DNA from: Alectoria sarmentosa
Lineage: Eukaryota; Ascomycota; Lecanoromycetes; Lecanorales; Parmeliaceae
Reading direction: 5' to 3'
Assembly (NCBI GenBank): GCA_009733775.1
Contig: WOGZ01000422.1
Location: forward strand, 1-24,539
Length of the DNA stretch: 24,539 nt
Under the pieces are notes generated by a model. It was not told the DNA's origin, made no database searches, and worked only from the letters and a program-made list of their open reading frames with translations. Below, piece after piece: positions 10,621-21,047 of this stretch (position 1 is its first letter; each line of letters opens with the position of its first letter). Position numbers and translations under genes: made by a program.

Positions 10621-11130
10621 TTAAGTTTTAAAATTCAAATTAATTCTTTTTAATATTATATTCGAACATTTCGAAATCAAATTTTCGATCTTTTTGAATT
10701 AATTTAAAAAGATTAAAATGTTCATAAAAATTGTTAATTATATTAGATGAAAATGTTAAATATAAGATTTTTTAAATTTGATTGAATTATGACATTAAAT
10801 CGAGATCGATATGATTAAATTTATCGAAAGTTTTATTATTAAACAAAAGACGTTTTGAATAATCGTTTAATCGTCAAAATAAAATTTATTATTATTAAAA
10901 CAAACGTCTCAATTTGAATCGAGACGCATAACAAAATTTATATAATAATGAAAATTCGTTACGAAGATAATTTTCGAGATAAAATCGAATATTATATTAA
11001 TGTTTTTAATGTTTAAAAAAAGTTCGAAAAATACAAATTTCGAGATTTTAACATTTTTAATTTTATTATTTTTAAATTGAAATCTTTTATTTTGATCGTC
11101 TGCGAAAATAAGTCGCAACAATATATTAAT

Positions 11131-11255
11131 TGTGGAAATATGAGGTAGAACACTTAATTGTATTTCATTAAAAGTGCTACGAAGGAAAATGCGACCTATA
11201 TTACGAACGCATGTGATCATATCACGTGACATATCACGTGACCTGAATTTCAACA
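11131..11255 (-). repeat. 125-bp LTR-like repeat, copy 1, with CACGTGA motifs
   Basis: This 125-bp segment starts TGTGGAAATATG and ends ATTTCAACA on the + strand; on the - strand it reads TGTTGAAATT...TTTCCACA. An equally long copy lies at 18915-19039, and the similarity stops sharply at both ends, so the ends are real. TG...CA termini and a TGTTGAAA start suggest a solo LTR on the - strand. It carries CACGTGAC twice (around 11223-11241), like bHLH or bZIP binding sites. No target duplication survives. The larger open - strand frame over this area (10909-11268) is not conserved and is probably chance. Confidence 0.6.
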
Positions 11256-11360
11256 TTCCCCTTCGCACACATACTCTTAAAAAAATCGAACGTCGAATAA
11301 ATAAAATGAATCGAGCGTTGGATAATTACAATGAACTTAACGTCGAGTAATTAATATAAA

Positions 11361-11625
11361 ATTATCTTTATGCACCTCCCCTTTTCTTTATACGCCTCAT
11401 AAAAACCCGAATTTCAAACACGAGATTCGAAACTCGCGATGTTCAAAATCGAATAAAAACCGTGAAAATCCGAAAAAAGAAAATAATTATTTTCTCATAA
11501 ACCATCCTTATTTCATAAATCACCTTTATTTCTTATGCACCCCCCCCCCTTTTCACATAAATATCCGAATTTCAAAAACGAGATTCGAAACTCGCAATGT
11601 TCAAAGCCGGGTTGAAAGAGTGAAA
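11361..11625. repeat. Two diverged direct-repeat units at the inner edge of the right inverted-repeat arm
   Basis: A unit of the form TTATGCACC(T/C)CCCCTTTT, then CCCGAATTTCAAA, then CGAGATTCGAAACTCG and ATGTTCAAA occurs twice, at about 11365-11460 and 11533-11610. CGAGATTCGAAACTCG contains CGAG/CTCG arms and could form a hairpin. The second unit has an uninterrupted run of 10 C (11540-11549), which is striking in this AT-rich DNA. The left arm has only one such unit (about 7720-7776). Confidence 0.65.
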
Positions 11626-12276
11626 ATCGAAAATCTGAAAACGATTATGTCCTTTTAAACATATCCGTCATGATGTTATATAGAAAAAATTTCACTTTTT
11701 GATAAAAAACCGTTTTTTAACAAATTTATTTTCAGTTCATTTAATGCATACCAAAAATCGATCGACATATAATCGATAAATATATATGAGAGTAAATTTT
11801 TCGACTGAACGAAATATTTCGAATTATATATGCATATATATATATATATACGATCGATTACAAAGCTTATAAAAATCGTTTTAGAATATTAATACTTGAT
11901 AATAATGACTAATAATATGCATATAAACGATGTATAATAACGATATTTATGATGATAAAGACGGCAATAACGTTTAAGAGCATGAATATAATAATCTTAA
12001 ATGATTTTAAAAGCATAAATATCGTGATTTTAAAAAGCATGAATATGATGATCTTATGAGAATATTTAAGACAATTAACGAAAAGTCGACGACAACGACC
12101 TTTTAAATGACGACGCAAATCTCAAATTTGAATTATACATAAATATAGATCTTTCGAAAAGAGATTCGCAGAGTTTATAATTATAACTAAAATAATGATA
12201 AATTAACTTTTGATATGATGATGATATGACGGAATTTTGACATATCAAAATTGATATTGAGGTTTTGCGAATAATT
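11540..12276. repeat. Right arm of the long inverted repeat
   Basis: This is the reverse-complement partner of 7016-7776. CTATATAACATCATGACGGA on the - strand matches CTATATAACACCGTGACGGA on the left, the two differences being transitions. A (TA)n run of about 16-20 bp (near 11830-11850) lies where the left arm has TATACATGCATATAC. It abuts the 3' end of copia family 2 copy A (- strand), mirroring the way the left arm abuts copia family 1. An ATG-initiated - strand frame at 11909-12118 lies in this arm but has no counterpart in the left arm and is probably chance. Confidence 0.75.
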
Positions 12277-12399
12277 TCGATTTTAATCGATTATTTAATC
12301 GATCATCCGAAATGTAAAAATCAATGAAATCGTTTTCTTGAAATTAAGGACGCTGAATAATAATAACGATTTAAACGTTTTCTTTAAAACAATGATTTA

Positions 12400-12840
12400 A
12401 ATAATTTTAAATAAATGATATAAAATTATTTTCATTTTAAAAACATCGCGAAAAATAACAAACTTATCAAAACATAAAACCTTGATAAAATCATTAATTA
12501 TTTGTTTATTAATAAAAACATATTAAATATTCATAATATCATTATTAACTTTTTCGCGCATAAAATCATGAATAATGTTAATGTGTTTAATATAAACATA
12601 AAACTGAGCGTTCTTTATAAAAGCGATTACGTTTTAATTATTTCCAAAAATTACGATGATCTTGAAATTTAAATCGTCAAATTATAAAAATTGATTGAAA
12701 AGATTTTTCAATTAAATAACTTTCTTAATAATTTGCGTTTAATCGATATATTTTATTTTATAAATAAATAATATTATAATAATTTGACGCTTATTTGATC
12801 AATTAATAACATCATTATTCAAATTAAATAAATAATCGGA
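12400..12840 (-). pseudogene. Copia family 2 copy A RNase H, broken
   Basis: On the - strand, IN*SNKRQIIIILFIYKIKYID*TQ fits the I-x-W-x-S-K-(R/K)-Q-x-x-V-x-L-S-x-x-E-A-E-Y block. FGNN*NVIAFIKN is the D-N-Q-x-A-I-A-L box with Asp as Asn and Gln as stop. IKHINIIHDFMREKV matches K-H-I-D-I-x-x-H-F-(I/V)-R-E-x-V, and NDFIKVLCFDKF matches A-D-x-L-T-K-x-L-x-x-x-K-F. The order and spacing are those of copia RNase H at the polyprotein C-terminus. Copy B carries the same region at about 20230-20670. Confidence 0.85.
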
Positions 12841-13099
12841 AATGAATTTTCGAATTAAATTTTTAATTTAATTAAAATTAATATAATCGAATAAATTCTT
12901 TAAAAAATCTTTATATACGAATTTATAATATATTGTATTTTTGAAATATTAAAAGATTCGAATAATCGCATTTCAATGTGTTGAAATAAAATTAATTAAA
13001 TATTAATTGATTAAAAAAAACATAAACGATATCGAGATGAATTTTCAATATAACATATATAAAAAAATTCATAATAAATTGATATTTTTTATGAAACTT

Positions 13100-13960
13100 T
13101 TTAAAAATCATATAAGTTTCTTCGATGAACGTCAATTTATAATTGATTTTAAATAATATATTAATAAAAGTGAGATTTCAACACTTAAAGTGATTGAAAA
13201 AATGTATAATATACGTTTTTTATTTTAAACGAATAATGTCGTTATAATGATCTTTTTTAATGATTATGCTCAAATAAAAGACGCATAATTTCAAATTTAA
13301 TATATAAAATTTAACGTTTAAAACATCTTTGATTCATTTGATAACGACTTTATTACGATTTATAATTAAAATATTATCGACGTAGAACGTTATAATGATT
13401 TTTTTTTTAAGATTTATAAACACATTATTATTTGATTCGATAAAATTAAAATCGAATTTTTTTATATAAATCGAAAAATGTTAATATCAGATTTTAAAAA
13501 ATTGTTTTAAATTATAAAAAACCTTATTTAATTTATAAACCTTGATATTGTTTTTATTAAAGCTTTTAAATTGTTACACATAAATATTTTCTTAAACATT
13601 ATTATAAAAAAAACGATTTTAATGTTTATTTATTTAACGTCTCAATTTATAATCGTCATAAACGCAAAAATCGTTTTATAATTTATAAACTTTATTATTA
13701 ACGCGAAAATGTTATAATAATCACGATCTTTTTGTTATTCGAATTCTCAAATAACTTAATATGCTTTATAACGAATAATTTTTTTTTCGAAATCTCATTT
13801 CACGATATAAATTTAACGATCTTAAAAAATATAAATTTTTAAAAACGTTTAAATAAGATATTAGATATTATTATTTATAAAAGATTTATATTTATTTCGC
13901 ATATCAATCTTTCAATTTATATAAAATAAATTATTAAAAATCGTTTATTTATAAATTGTA
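13100..13960 (-). pseudogene. Copia family 2 copy A reverse transcriptase, broken
   Basis: The upstream end (higher coordinates) reads R*IYIVK*DFEKKIIRYK and then VI*EFE*QKDRDYYNIFALI, the RVT_2 K-A-R-W-V-x-(R/K)-G-F-x-Q-x-x-G-x-D-(Y/F)-x-x-T-F-A block. The catalytic box is TFYVDN (YVDN on the - strand, + coordinates 13373-13384); the second Asp of Y-V-D-D is Asn. The same YVDN occurs in copy B. Stops at expected Trp and Gln codons interrupt the frame. RT activity would be lost. Confidence 0.88.
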
Positions 13961-14639
13961 AATTCGAAAATATTAAATTTATTAACATAATTCGCAAAAA
14001 GAATAAAGATAACGAAAGTTTTCGTTAAAAAATTAAACGATAAATTACAAAGATCCGAAATAATGAGATCTTTATAATTATCAAATAATTTTTAAATAAT
14101 TTTATATTCGAAATGTTTCCGCATAATTCTCATTTCAATAAATTTCAAAAATTTCAATAAAAGAAAAACGGCGATAAATCTAACGATTAATACAATAAAT
14201 TTAATAAATGTCATAAACACACGCATTATAATAACGACAAAATAAAATTCCTAAACACGATTAATGATTAACGATGAAATATTCGCTGACGATAATCGAT
14301 TCGATTTAATTGAAATCACAGATTCAACGTTTGATAATATAATAATACGTTATTCATTCAATGCCTTTTTTATAATGAATATTAATACAAAAAAACGTTA
14401 ACATTTATTTAAAAATTTATAAACTTCAATCTCTTTTTCAAAATTCACGAAATGCGAACGTTTTTCGACGAAATGCACATTATTAATGCGAATTTTTTTT
14501 TTGATTAAATTATAAAGGCGAAAAATGAATTCGTTTTTATAATTTAAAAGAATACATTTCTCACTTTTATTTATAAGTTTTTTTTAAATATATTTTAAAA
14601 CGTAAACGATAAAGTCAATAATATGCAAATAAAAAAAAA

Positions 14640-15200
14640 TTTACGATAATAAAAGACTTTGAAAAATATAACGATGATTTTGATATTAAAAAAACATATC
14701 GTCAAATAATTAATTATAATCATTATTTTAAATCAAAAAGATTTATTGAAATTAAAACTTAACAAAATTAAATACATTTTATTTATTAAAGTTTGATTAC
14801 ATCGCTCGACGATTTTATTTATTTTAAAATTATTTATAATAATGAATTTTTGTTTAATGCCCGTTTAAACGAAATATTTAAAAAAGGTTTTATTAATATA
14901 TTCGTTTTCATTATCGAGACGAATATAATAAATTCGATAATTATAAAATTTCAAATAAATTTTAAAACGCAAAAACATAATAAATATCTCATTCTTATAA
15001 CGAATATAATAAATTTCAAAATAATAAATGAAATCGTCTTTAAAAATCATAAAGTATTTATAATTATTAAAATCAATAAAAATCAAAAACTTAATAAAAT
15101 CATTATAAATAAATTCGTTCGATAAAATATCGAGCGTTATAGAATTATTATGAGAAATTATCTTTTAACGATTTATTATATAACATTCACAAATGTATTT
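14640..15200 (-). pseudogene. Copia family 2 copy A integrase core, partly open
   Basis: A 73-codon stretch (15086 down to 14865) is still open and encodes the centre of the rve core: YKYFMIFKDDF, then YYIRYKNEIFIMFLRFKIYL, then IYYIRLDNENEYINKTFFKY. RLDNENEYI is the R-x-D-N-G-G-E-Y box, keeping the catalytic Asp and the final Glu-Tyr while Gly-Gly has become Glu-Asn. Upstream, FIYNDFIKF carries the first Asp. Downstream, INKIVERCNQTLINKM preserves E-x-N-G-x-x-E-R-x-N-(R)-T-L, including the Glu-Arg. Compared with family 1, more catalytic residues survive. The overlapping + strand open frame (14793-15125) is an antisense shadow. Confidence 0.88.
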
Positions 15201-15299
15201 TTCGATAATGTTTTTAAAAAAATTCACATTTATAACAATATTAAAAAGTTTATTAAAATTTTATTAATTTAAATAATTTATATAAATATATCATAATTA

Positions 15300-15720
15300 A
15301 TAAATCGAATTTAAAAAAACGTTATAAATAATCAAAGCATTATTATCTTCTCATAAATTCAAAAAAAAAACAAATCGCGATTTCGCGTATCGATTAATGT
15401 TATATTATTTTAAATTAAAACATAATATTTTTTATAAAAGACGATTTTAATATCAACATTTAAAAACTTTTCAATTAATAAAAAATTAACACTTATATCG
15501 AATATATGCAAAACATTAAAAATCGTTAAAATAACGCGTTTATCATTAACATTATAATTCAAATTAATGATATCATAAACAAAAAATTAAATTTTGACGT
15601 TTTTAATATCTTTAATAAATCGAGATTAAATTTTAATATAAATAATAAATATTGAATAATTCGCAAAGGAATAACGAGTGCAATTAAAATTTATCATAAT
15701 TCAAATATCGAAATTCATAA
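15300..15720 (-). pseudogene. Copia family 2 copy A protease and pre-integrase region
   Basis: On the - strand from about 15705, IMINFNCTRYSFANYSIFI corresponds to the protease active-site box W-(V/I)-(V/L)-D-S-G-(A/C)-(S/T)-x-H, with Asp as Asn and Ser as Phe. FVYDIINLNYNVNDKRVILTIFNVLHIFDISVNF follows, split here by position only; it matches G-x-(G/x)-x-(V/I) ... L-x-N-V-L-(Y/H)-x-P-x-(L/I)-x-x-N-L, the protease C-terminal signature. The next ~180 bp (15480 down to 15300) carry the pre-integrase segment. The active-site Asp is lost. Confidence 0.75.
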
Positions 15721-17598
15721 ATTTAACGAACAATAGATTTTTATTCAAATTCGAATTCGTTATTAAATTAATAAAGTTTTCGTCTTTATCGTGATTTATT
15801 TAATTGATCGTATTCAAAATGTTAAAATCATTTAAAATGAGATTTAAATGACTTTAATTATTCAATTCGTTCAAAAATGTTATATAAATATTAAAATAAT
15901 TATTCTCTTTTGAAGCATATATTATATTGACGTTAAAATAATTATTTTTCTTTGAAACGAAAACGTTAAATAACGCTTTTTCGATACGTTTACATTTAAC
16001 ATTTGAAATATTAATGTTTATATAAATGATATCGATTTGCGTCTTCTTTTTCTTTTCTTATTCATTTATAAACTTTTTAAATTTCAAATAAAAAAATTTG
16101 ATTCAACATTTAATAAAAGAATGTTTGAATTTGCGATTAACGATTTTATAAAAAACATAAATTTCGCGATTAATGAAATCAAAGTCGTTGAAATCGCTTT
16201 TAATGAATTATTTATCTTTATTATTACGATAAACGAATATAATAATATCATCTTTTTTGATCGCGAGTATATAACGTTTTTTATTTATAATATCATAAAT
16301 AATCAAATCGAATTTAATTATATTCGAATTATAAAACATATAAATTTAAATATAAATTGTCACAAAAATATCGTAAATTTCGTTGAATTTTATAAAGAAA
16401 AATTAAATGAAATAAAACTTCGATAATGATAATGAGTTATTTAAATTAACGATTTCGACGTTGATTTTACGAAAATCCTTTTCGTATTAACGAACGTCTT
16501 TTTTAAAATTGATGTTGATATTATATAATTAACGCATAAACTCGATATAAAATTTAAAGTTTATAAATTTATAATAAATATCGATAACGTTTAATATAAT
16601 TTAAGAATTTTCGTTATATTTTTTAATGAATTAATGATTAATATAATCAAGACGCTGACGAATAATCACATAAATTTTAAATTTAATGATATTAATAAAA
16701 AATTGAAGATTGTTCAACATTAATTAATTATTAATATCTTCGCTTCATTTAATATATTCGATAATAAATTTCAAAATAACAATGAAAATCAAAAAGAAAT
16801 TGTTTTCATTATTTATAAAAACATTTTCAATAACACTTTAAACGTTAAATTCAATCATCGATATCGAAAAAAATAAATGAAAAGATATAAAAAATTGATA
16901 ATAATGATAAAAATAATGAAAATAAAAATTCTTTTATCATGATTAAAAACGAATCGAAAATGTCAATTTAAAAATTATCGTTTTAGAAAAGTGTCGAAAC
17001 AAACGAATTTAATAATAATTTAAAAAACGATTCGATCGTTTTAAAAGAAATTGATAAATGAAATCGTTTGCCTTTAACGCGTAAATTAAAGATTTCAATA
17101 TCGTTTAAAACGTTAAATGATTTTTCATTAACTTCAAAATCGTTATCACATAACGATAATATAAAAAAAATAAAAAAAATGTTCTATTAATCTTTATTAA
17201 AGTCGTTTAAATTTTTATCGATATTAGTTAATTGTTATCGTTATATTTTAAGATTTTATAATAAAAATAAAAAGTGTTTATACGAAAATTAACGATAAAT
17301 TTAAATAATAATATTATTATAAAATGAAATTAATAATATAAAGAATTTGATTTTGAATTTGATAATAAAGATTAAATTTGATTAAAATTATATTATATGC
17401 AATTATAAACGTGTAAATCTTTTTAAAAAATTCACATCCTTTTTATATTATTCAATCAAAAATTCAAATTTAAAATATTCGTTTCGACGATTATTATCAT
17501 GAAATTAAAATTAATTAAATTTTATAATTATAATAACAAAATATTATCGATAGCGAATGAAAAATTCGATGATAAAATCTTAATCTTTTTTTTTAAAA
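15721..17598. other. Presumed gag of copia family 2 (- strand), with an opposing + strand open stretch
   Basis: By position this should be the family 2 gag on the - strand, but I cannot read a convincing Gag or zinc knuckle there. On the + strand, 16037-16426 is open for 129 codons, and the same frame continues with scattered stops to about 16876. Its Asp/Asn/Ser/Thr-type codons and a charged segment (EFYKEKLNEIKLR) look like a decayed, disordered protein. I do not recognise it. It may be antisense noise, or a separate ORF of another element inserted here. A near-direct repeat (15890-15915 and 15932-15957) also lies in this stretch. Confidence 0.35.
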
Positions 17599-17659
17599 AC
17601 TACTGTGCCTGTCTCGTGAATCTTACATCGGATGAACATCGGTTACATATCGGCTGGAA

Positions 17660-17775
17660 ATCGGATGGGCAGCGGATGGGCAGCGGATGGGCAGCAGTTG
17701 CTCATCCGATGTTCATTCGCTGCCCATCCGATGTTCATTCGCTGCCCATCCGATGTTCATTCGCTGTTCATCCGA
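17660..17775. repeat. Inverted minisatellites: 11-bp units facing 22-bp units
   Basis: Three tandem 11-bp units (CGGATGGGCAG) are followed after CAGTTGCT by about three 22-bp units containing CTGCCCATCCG, the exact reverse complement of the 11-mer, plus ATGTTCATTCG. The two arrays face each other and could extrude as a cruciform or strong hairpin. Confidence 0.85.
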
Positions 17776-17779
17776 TTCT

Positions 17780-18110
17780 CATGTATGGCCATGGTTGTGT
17801 GGCTGTGGTGGGTACGGCTATAATCATGTGGTTGCAGTGGGTACGGCCATGATCATGTGGTTGTAGTGGTCATGGATATGTGGTTATAGTGGGTACGGCC
17901 ATGACCATGTGGCTGCGATGGCCATGGGTATCGGGTTGTAACAGTCATGGGTATGTGGTTGTAGCAGCCATGGGTATGTGGTTGCAGCAGCCATGGATAT
18001 GTGGTTGCAGTGGGTACGGCCATGACCATGTGGTTGCAATGGGTACGGCCATGACCATGTGGTTGCAGTGGGTACAGCCATGATTATGTGGCTGCGATGG
18101 ACATGGTCAT
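17780..18110. repeat. Tandem array of 29-bp and about 23-bp related units
   Basis: The core unit contains GGGTACGGCCATGACCATG and then TGGTTGCAGT, 29 bp in all. It recurs several times, alternating with a shorter unit of about 23 bp of the form CATGGGTATGTGGTTG(C/T)AGCAGC. The units share CCATG and TGTGGTTG, so the short form probably arose from the long one. Unit differences are mostly transitions, but GC content stays high. Confidence 0.85.
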
Positions 18111-18334
18111 GAAAATATGATTGCGATGACTTATGGGTATGTGATGCTCCTTCCTAAATGGTAACGGTTTGACGATGATTTGACAGCCGCTGAACAGCCG
18201 TTTGAAAACCTCTTAAAGATGTACAGCGGCTTTTCAACCATCGTATATCTGATGGAAAACCACCATCGGGTGAACATCGGATGAATATCGAATATATATC
18301 GGATGTTAAACTTGTGTGACGGTCAACTTAGAAG

Positions 18335-18914
18335 TTTTTAAAATCAAAACGTTAATTTTAACATATAAAGTTTATTGTTTTTGATTTCAAATAGATTTTT
18401 AAACATTTAAGTAATAATAAAATCAATTTTGAATTGTTTTAAACAATAATCAAATTGATAATAATGTTAATATTTAATTATTCAATTTATTTTATTAATT
18501 CGATACATCATTAAAGATGCAAATTATTAATTTAATAAAATATCATAAAAATAAGAGCGCATTTTTATTTATTTAATGTGTTTCACGTAAGAAAATTAAT
18601 AATGTTATAAAAATCTTATTATAATTCGATCGCACGATTATAAATCGCATATAATTTCGATTAAAAACGAATAACTTCGATTCGCCGAGAATTGAAAAAT
18701 TCTTAATTTTCGAATTTCGAATTATGATCATTTAGATTCAAAAATCATTTTATAAATGAAAATTGTTCATTTTAAAAAGATTAATAAATGAAAATCTTTA
18801 TAATTGATTATTTTATTGCGATGAACATAAAATGTTTAAAAACCATTATAATTATAATAATAAATAGATAAATTATGTTTATAACGATCGCCGAACAAAT
18901 TTGAATTTATAACT
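18335..18914. other. AT-rich stretch with no recognisable gene
   Basis: Typical mutated AT-rich DNA. I see no conserved motif, RNA gene or repeat shared with the rest of the window. It may continue the flank of the gag region at 17.5 kb, interrupted by the minisatellite island. Confidence 0.5.
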
Positions 18915-19039
18915 TGTGAAAATATGATGTAGAACACTTAATTGTATTTTATTAAAAGTGTTACAAAGGAAAGTGCGACTTATATTACGAGCGCATACGC
19001 CCGTATCACGTAATCTATCACGTAACCTAAATTTCGACA
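18915..19039 (-). repeat. 125-bp LTR-like repeat, copy 2
   Basis: This segment starts TGTGAAAATATG and ends ATTTCGACA. It is the same length as the copy at 11131-11255 and alignable throughout, with mostly transition differences (GTAGAACACTTAATTGTATT is shared exactly). Similarity stops at the TG and CA ends. The CACGTGA sites of copy 1 appear here as CACGTAA, a G-to-A change. The flanking 5-mers are taact and ttaat, not a clear duplication. The open - strand frame over this region (18879-19073) is chance. Confidence 0.6.
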
Positions 19040-19374
19040 TTAATATCTTTATAAATGTTATTCGAAAATTCAAAAATTAATTTAATCGTGCGATTTTCCT
19101 TTTCGATAAAAATTAAAAAATTTATTATTTTTATAAAAGATTAAACTTTTAATATAATGCGTATCGCGAAAATTATAATTAAATTTATAATATTTATAAT
19201 AAAGATCGTGAGATTAAATGAACGTTGAATTATATAATAATTCGATTTTTTTTAATATCGTTATTAATTTATTTAATTTCACGTATTCGAAAACGCATAC
19301 GCTCGCCGTTATTATTAATGATTTTTTTAAACATATTTAATAATTCGTATTATCGTTAAAAGTGTCATCGAATA

Positions 19375-20131
19375 TCGTATTCAAATGAGCGCAAATTCTA
19401 ATAATTTTCGCATTTATATTCAAATTTATAAATATTATATTCATTATAAAAAAAATTGATACGATATTAACGAATGTGATTAATATAATAAACGCTTAAA
19501 TGAGAGCGATACAAATTAAAAAAATCGCGAAGATCGCGATGATTATAATCGTAAAAATCGTGAAAAACGTGACCGAGAAGAATTTTTTTTTAAATTCAAA
19601 TTAATTAAAAAATTAAAAACATAATTTGATAATGTTGATGCAATTGTAACGATTATTTAATTAAAAATCGCTCGTTGCTTTATCGCTTATATCGCTTTTA
19701 AATCGATTTTCGAATTTATCGCAAACTTTAACGCCTTAAATAAAAAGATTTATAAAATCAAATTCAAAATTGTTGATAAAGCAAAAATTATTATTTTATT
19801 CATTGCAACAGCAATATCTTCTCTCTAATTTCGCGATTATATATATATTTAATATATGATTTACATTTTTTCGATCTTTAAAATCTTTAAATCTTTTCAA
19901 TTTTCACGTTTTATAAATGATTTTATTAATAATCGCATAATTATCGATTTCGAAAACATCGAAATTGAATATAAAATGAATAATGTCAAGCGCATTTTAA
20001 TTTTTCGAAACGTTTAATTCGTATTTGATTATGATTTTAATTTCATTTTTGAAGAACAATTAAAAAAGCAAAGGATTTTTTTTAATTTTTATTTTCGATA
20101 ACATTATCGTCGAAAAACAACGTTTTTTTTT
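19375..20131 (+). pseudogene. Copia family 3 gag C-terminus and protease start, truncated
   Basis: One + strand frame (2 mod 3), broken only by stops, reads through gag into protease. At 19436-19477 lies a CCHC zinc knuckle pattern, Y-I-H-Y-K-K-N-*-Y-D-I-N-E-C. Cys, Cys and His have each become Tyr (TGT or CAC to TAT or TAC), while the last Cys is intact, keeping C-x2-C-x4-H-x4-C spacing. Basic, charged sequence follows (KNREDRDDYNRKNREKRDRE), as in RNA-binding Gag tails. At about 19940-19975 IIIDFENIEIEY fits the protease I-x-D-S-G-x-(T/S)-E box with Ser as Phe and Gly as Glu. The frame ends abruptly at 20131, where copia family 2 copy B begins in the opposite direction. Confidence 0.7.
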
Positions 20132-21047
20132 CATTCGAAATGTGAAAATTAATGAAATCGCTTTTTTGAAATTATGAACATTGAATAATAACAACGACTC
20201 AAACGTTTTTCTTGAAATAACGATTTAAATAATCTTAAATGAATGATATAAGATTATTTTCACTTTAAAAGCATCGCGAAAAATAATAAACTTATCAAAA
20301 TATAAAATCTTGATAAAATCATTAATCATTTGTTTATTAATGAAAACATATTAAACATTTATAATATTATCATTAATTTTTTCGCGCACAAAATGATGAG
20401 CGATGTTAATGTGTTTAATGTGAATATAAAATTGAACGTTTTTTATAAAAGCGATTGCGTTTTAATTGTTTTCAAAGATTATAATAATCTTAACATTTAA
20501 ATTATTAAATCGTAAAAATTGATTAAAAAGGTTTTTCAATCAAATAACTTTTTTAATAATTTACATTTAATCGATATATTTTATTTTATAAATGAATAAT
20601 ATTATAATAATTTAATATTTGTTTGATTAATTAATAATGTTATTATTCAAATTGAATAAATAATCGAAAATAAATCTTCGAATTAAATTTTCAATTTAAT
20701 CAAAATTAATATAATCAAATAAATTCTTTAAAGAATTCTTATACACGAATTTATAATGTATCATGTTTTTAAAATATCGAAAAATTCGAATAATCGTATT
20801 TTAATGCGTTGAAATAAAGTTAATTGAATATCGATTAATCAAAAAGATAATATAAACGATATTAAGACGATTTTTAATATAACGTATATGAGAGAATTTA
20901 TAACAAATTGATATTTTTTATAAAAATTTTGAAAATCACGTAATTCTTTTTAATAAACGTTAATTTACGATTAATTTCGAATAATATATTGATAAAAGTG
21001 AGATTTTAACATTTGAAATGATTAAAAAAACGTGTGATATACGTTTT

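Larger units (their letters stand above)
12304..15720 (-). mobile_element. Ty1/copia retrotransposon family 2, copy A, RIP-degraded
   Basis: Reading on the - strand from 15720 down to 12304 gives protease, pre-integrase and integrase, linker, reverse transcriptase and RNase H, the Ty1/copia order. The protein is related to family 1 but clearly distinct in RT and RNase H. The segment up to about 14839 is duplicated as copy B (20132-21899 and 23755-24539); alignment by eye shows transitions and practically no transversions. Stops at Gln, Trp and Arg codons make it dead. The gag part should lie between 15720 and about 17500 but cannot be read. The similarity of A and B ends abruptly at 12304/20132. 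Confidence 0.9.
17599..18334. mobile_element. Minisatellite-bearing GC-richer island, possible small TIR element that escaped RIP
   Basis: About 735 bp of near-balanced base composition sits abruptly in AT-rich DNA. The ends are loosely inverted: TGTCTCGTGAATCTTACATC on the left and, reverse-complemented, CGTCACACAAGTTTAACATC on the right. The sequence TTTTTAAAA occurs at both borders (17590-17598 and 18335-18343) and could be a target duplication, though A/T runs are common here. Inside are CGGATG/CATCCG-rich arrays (left), a 29-bp array (centre) and more CGGATG-type motifs (right). The long open frames on both strands are products of the repeats, not genes. No transposase is present. Confidence 0.5.

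Noticed and set aside
10909..11268. 119-codon - strand frame starting in the LTR-like repeat
   Set aside because: The similar frame at 18879-19073 shares only the 125-bp repeat; the rest is unrelated, so similarity comes from the repeat DNA, not a protein.
14793..15125. 110-codon + strand frame
   Set aside because: Antisense to the recognisable family 2 integrase core on the - strand.
17499..18083. Open frames of 63-117 codons on both strands with repeated Cys, Trp, Met and Gly
   Set aside because: They read through the 11-, 22- and 29-bp tandem units; open frames on opposite strands over the same array and no recognisable domain indicate repeat artefacts.
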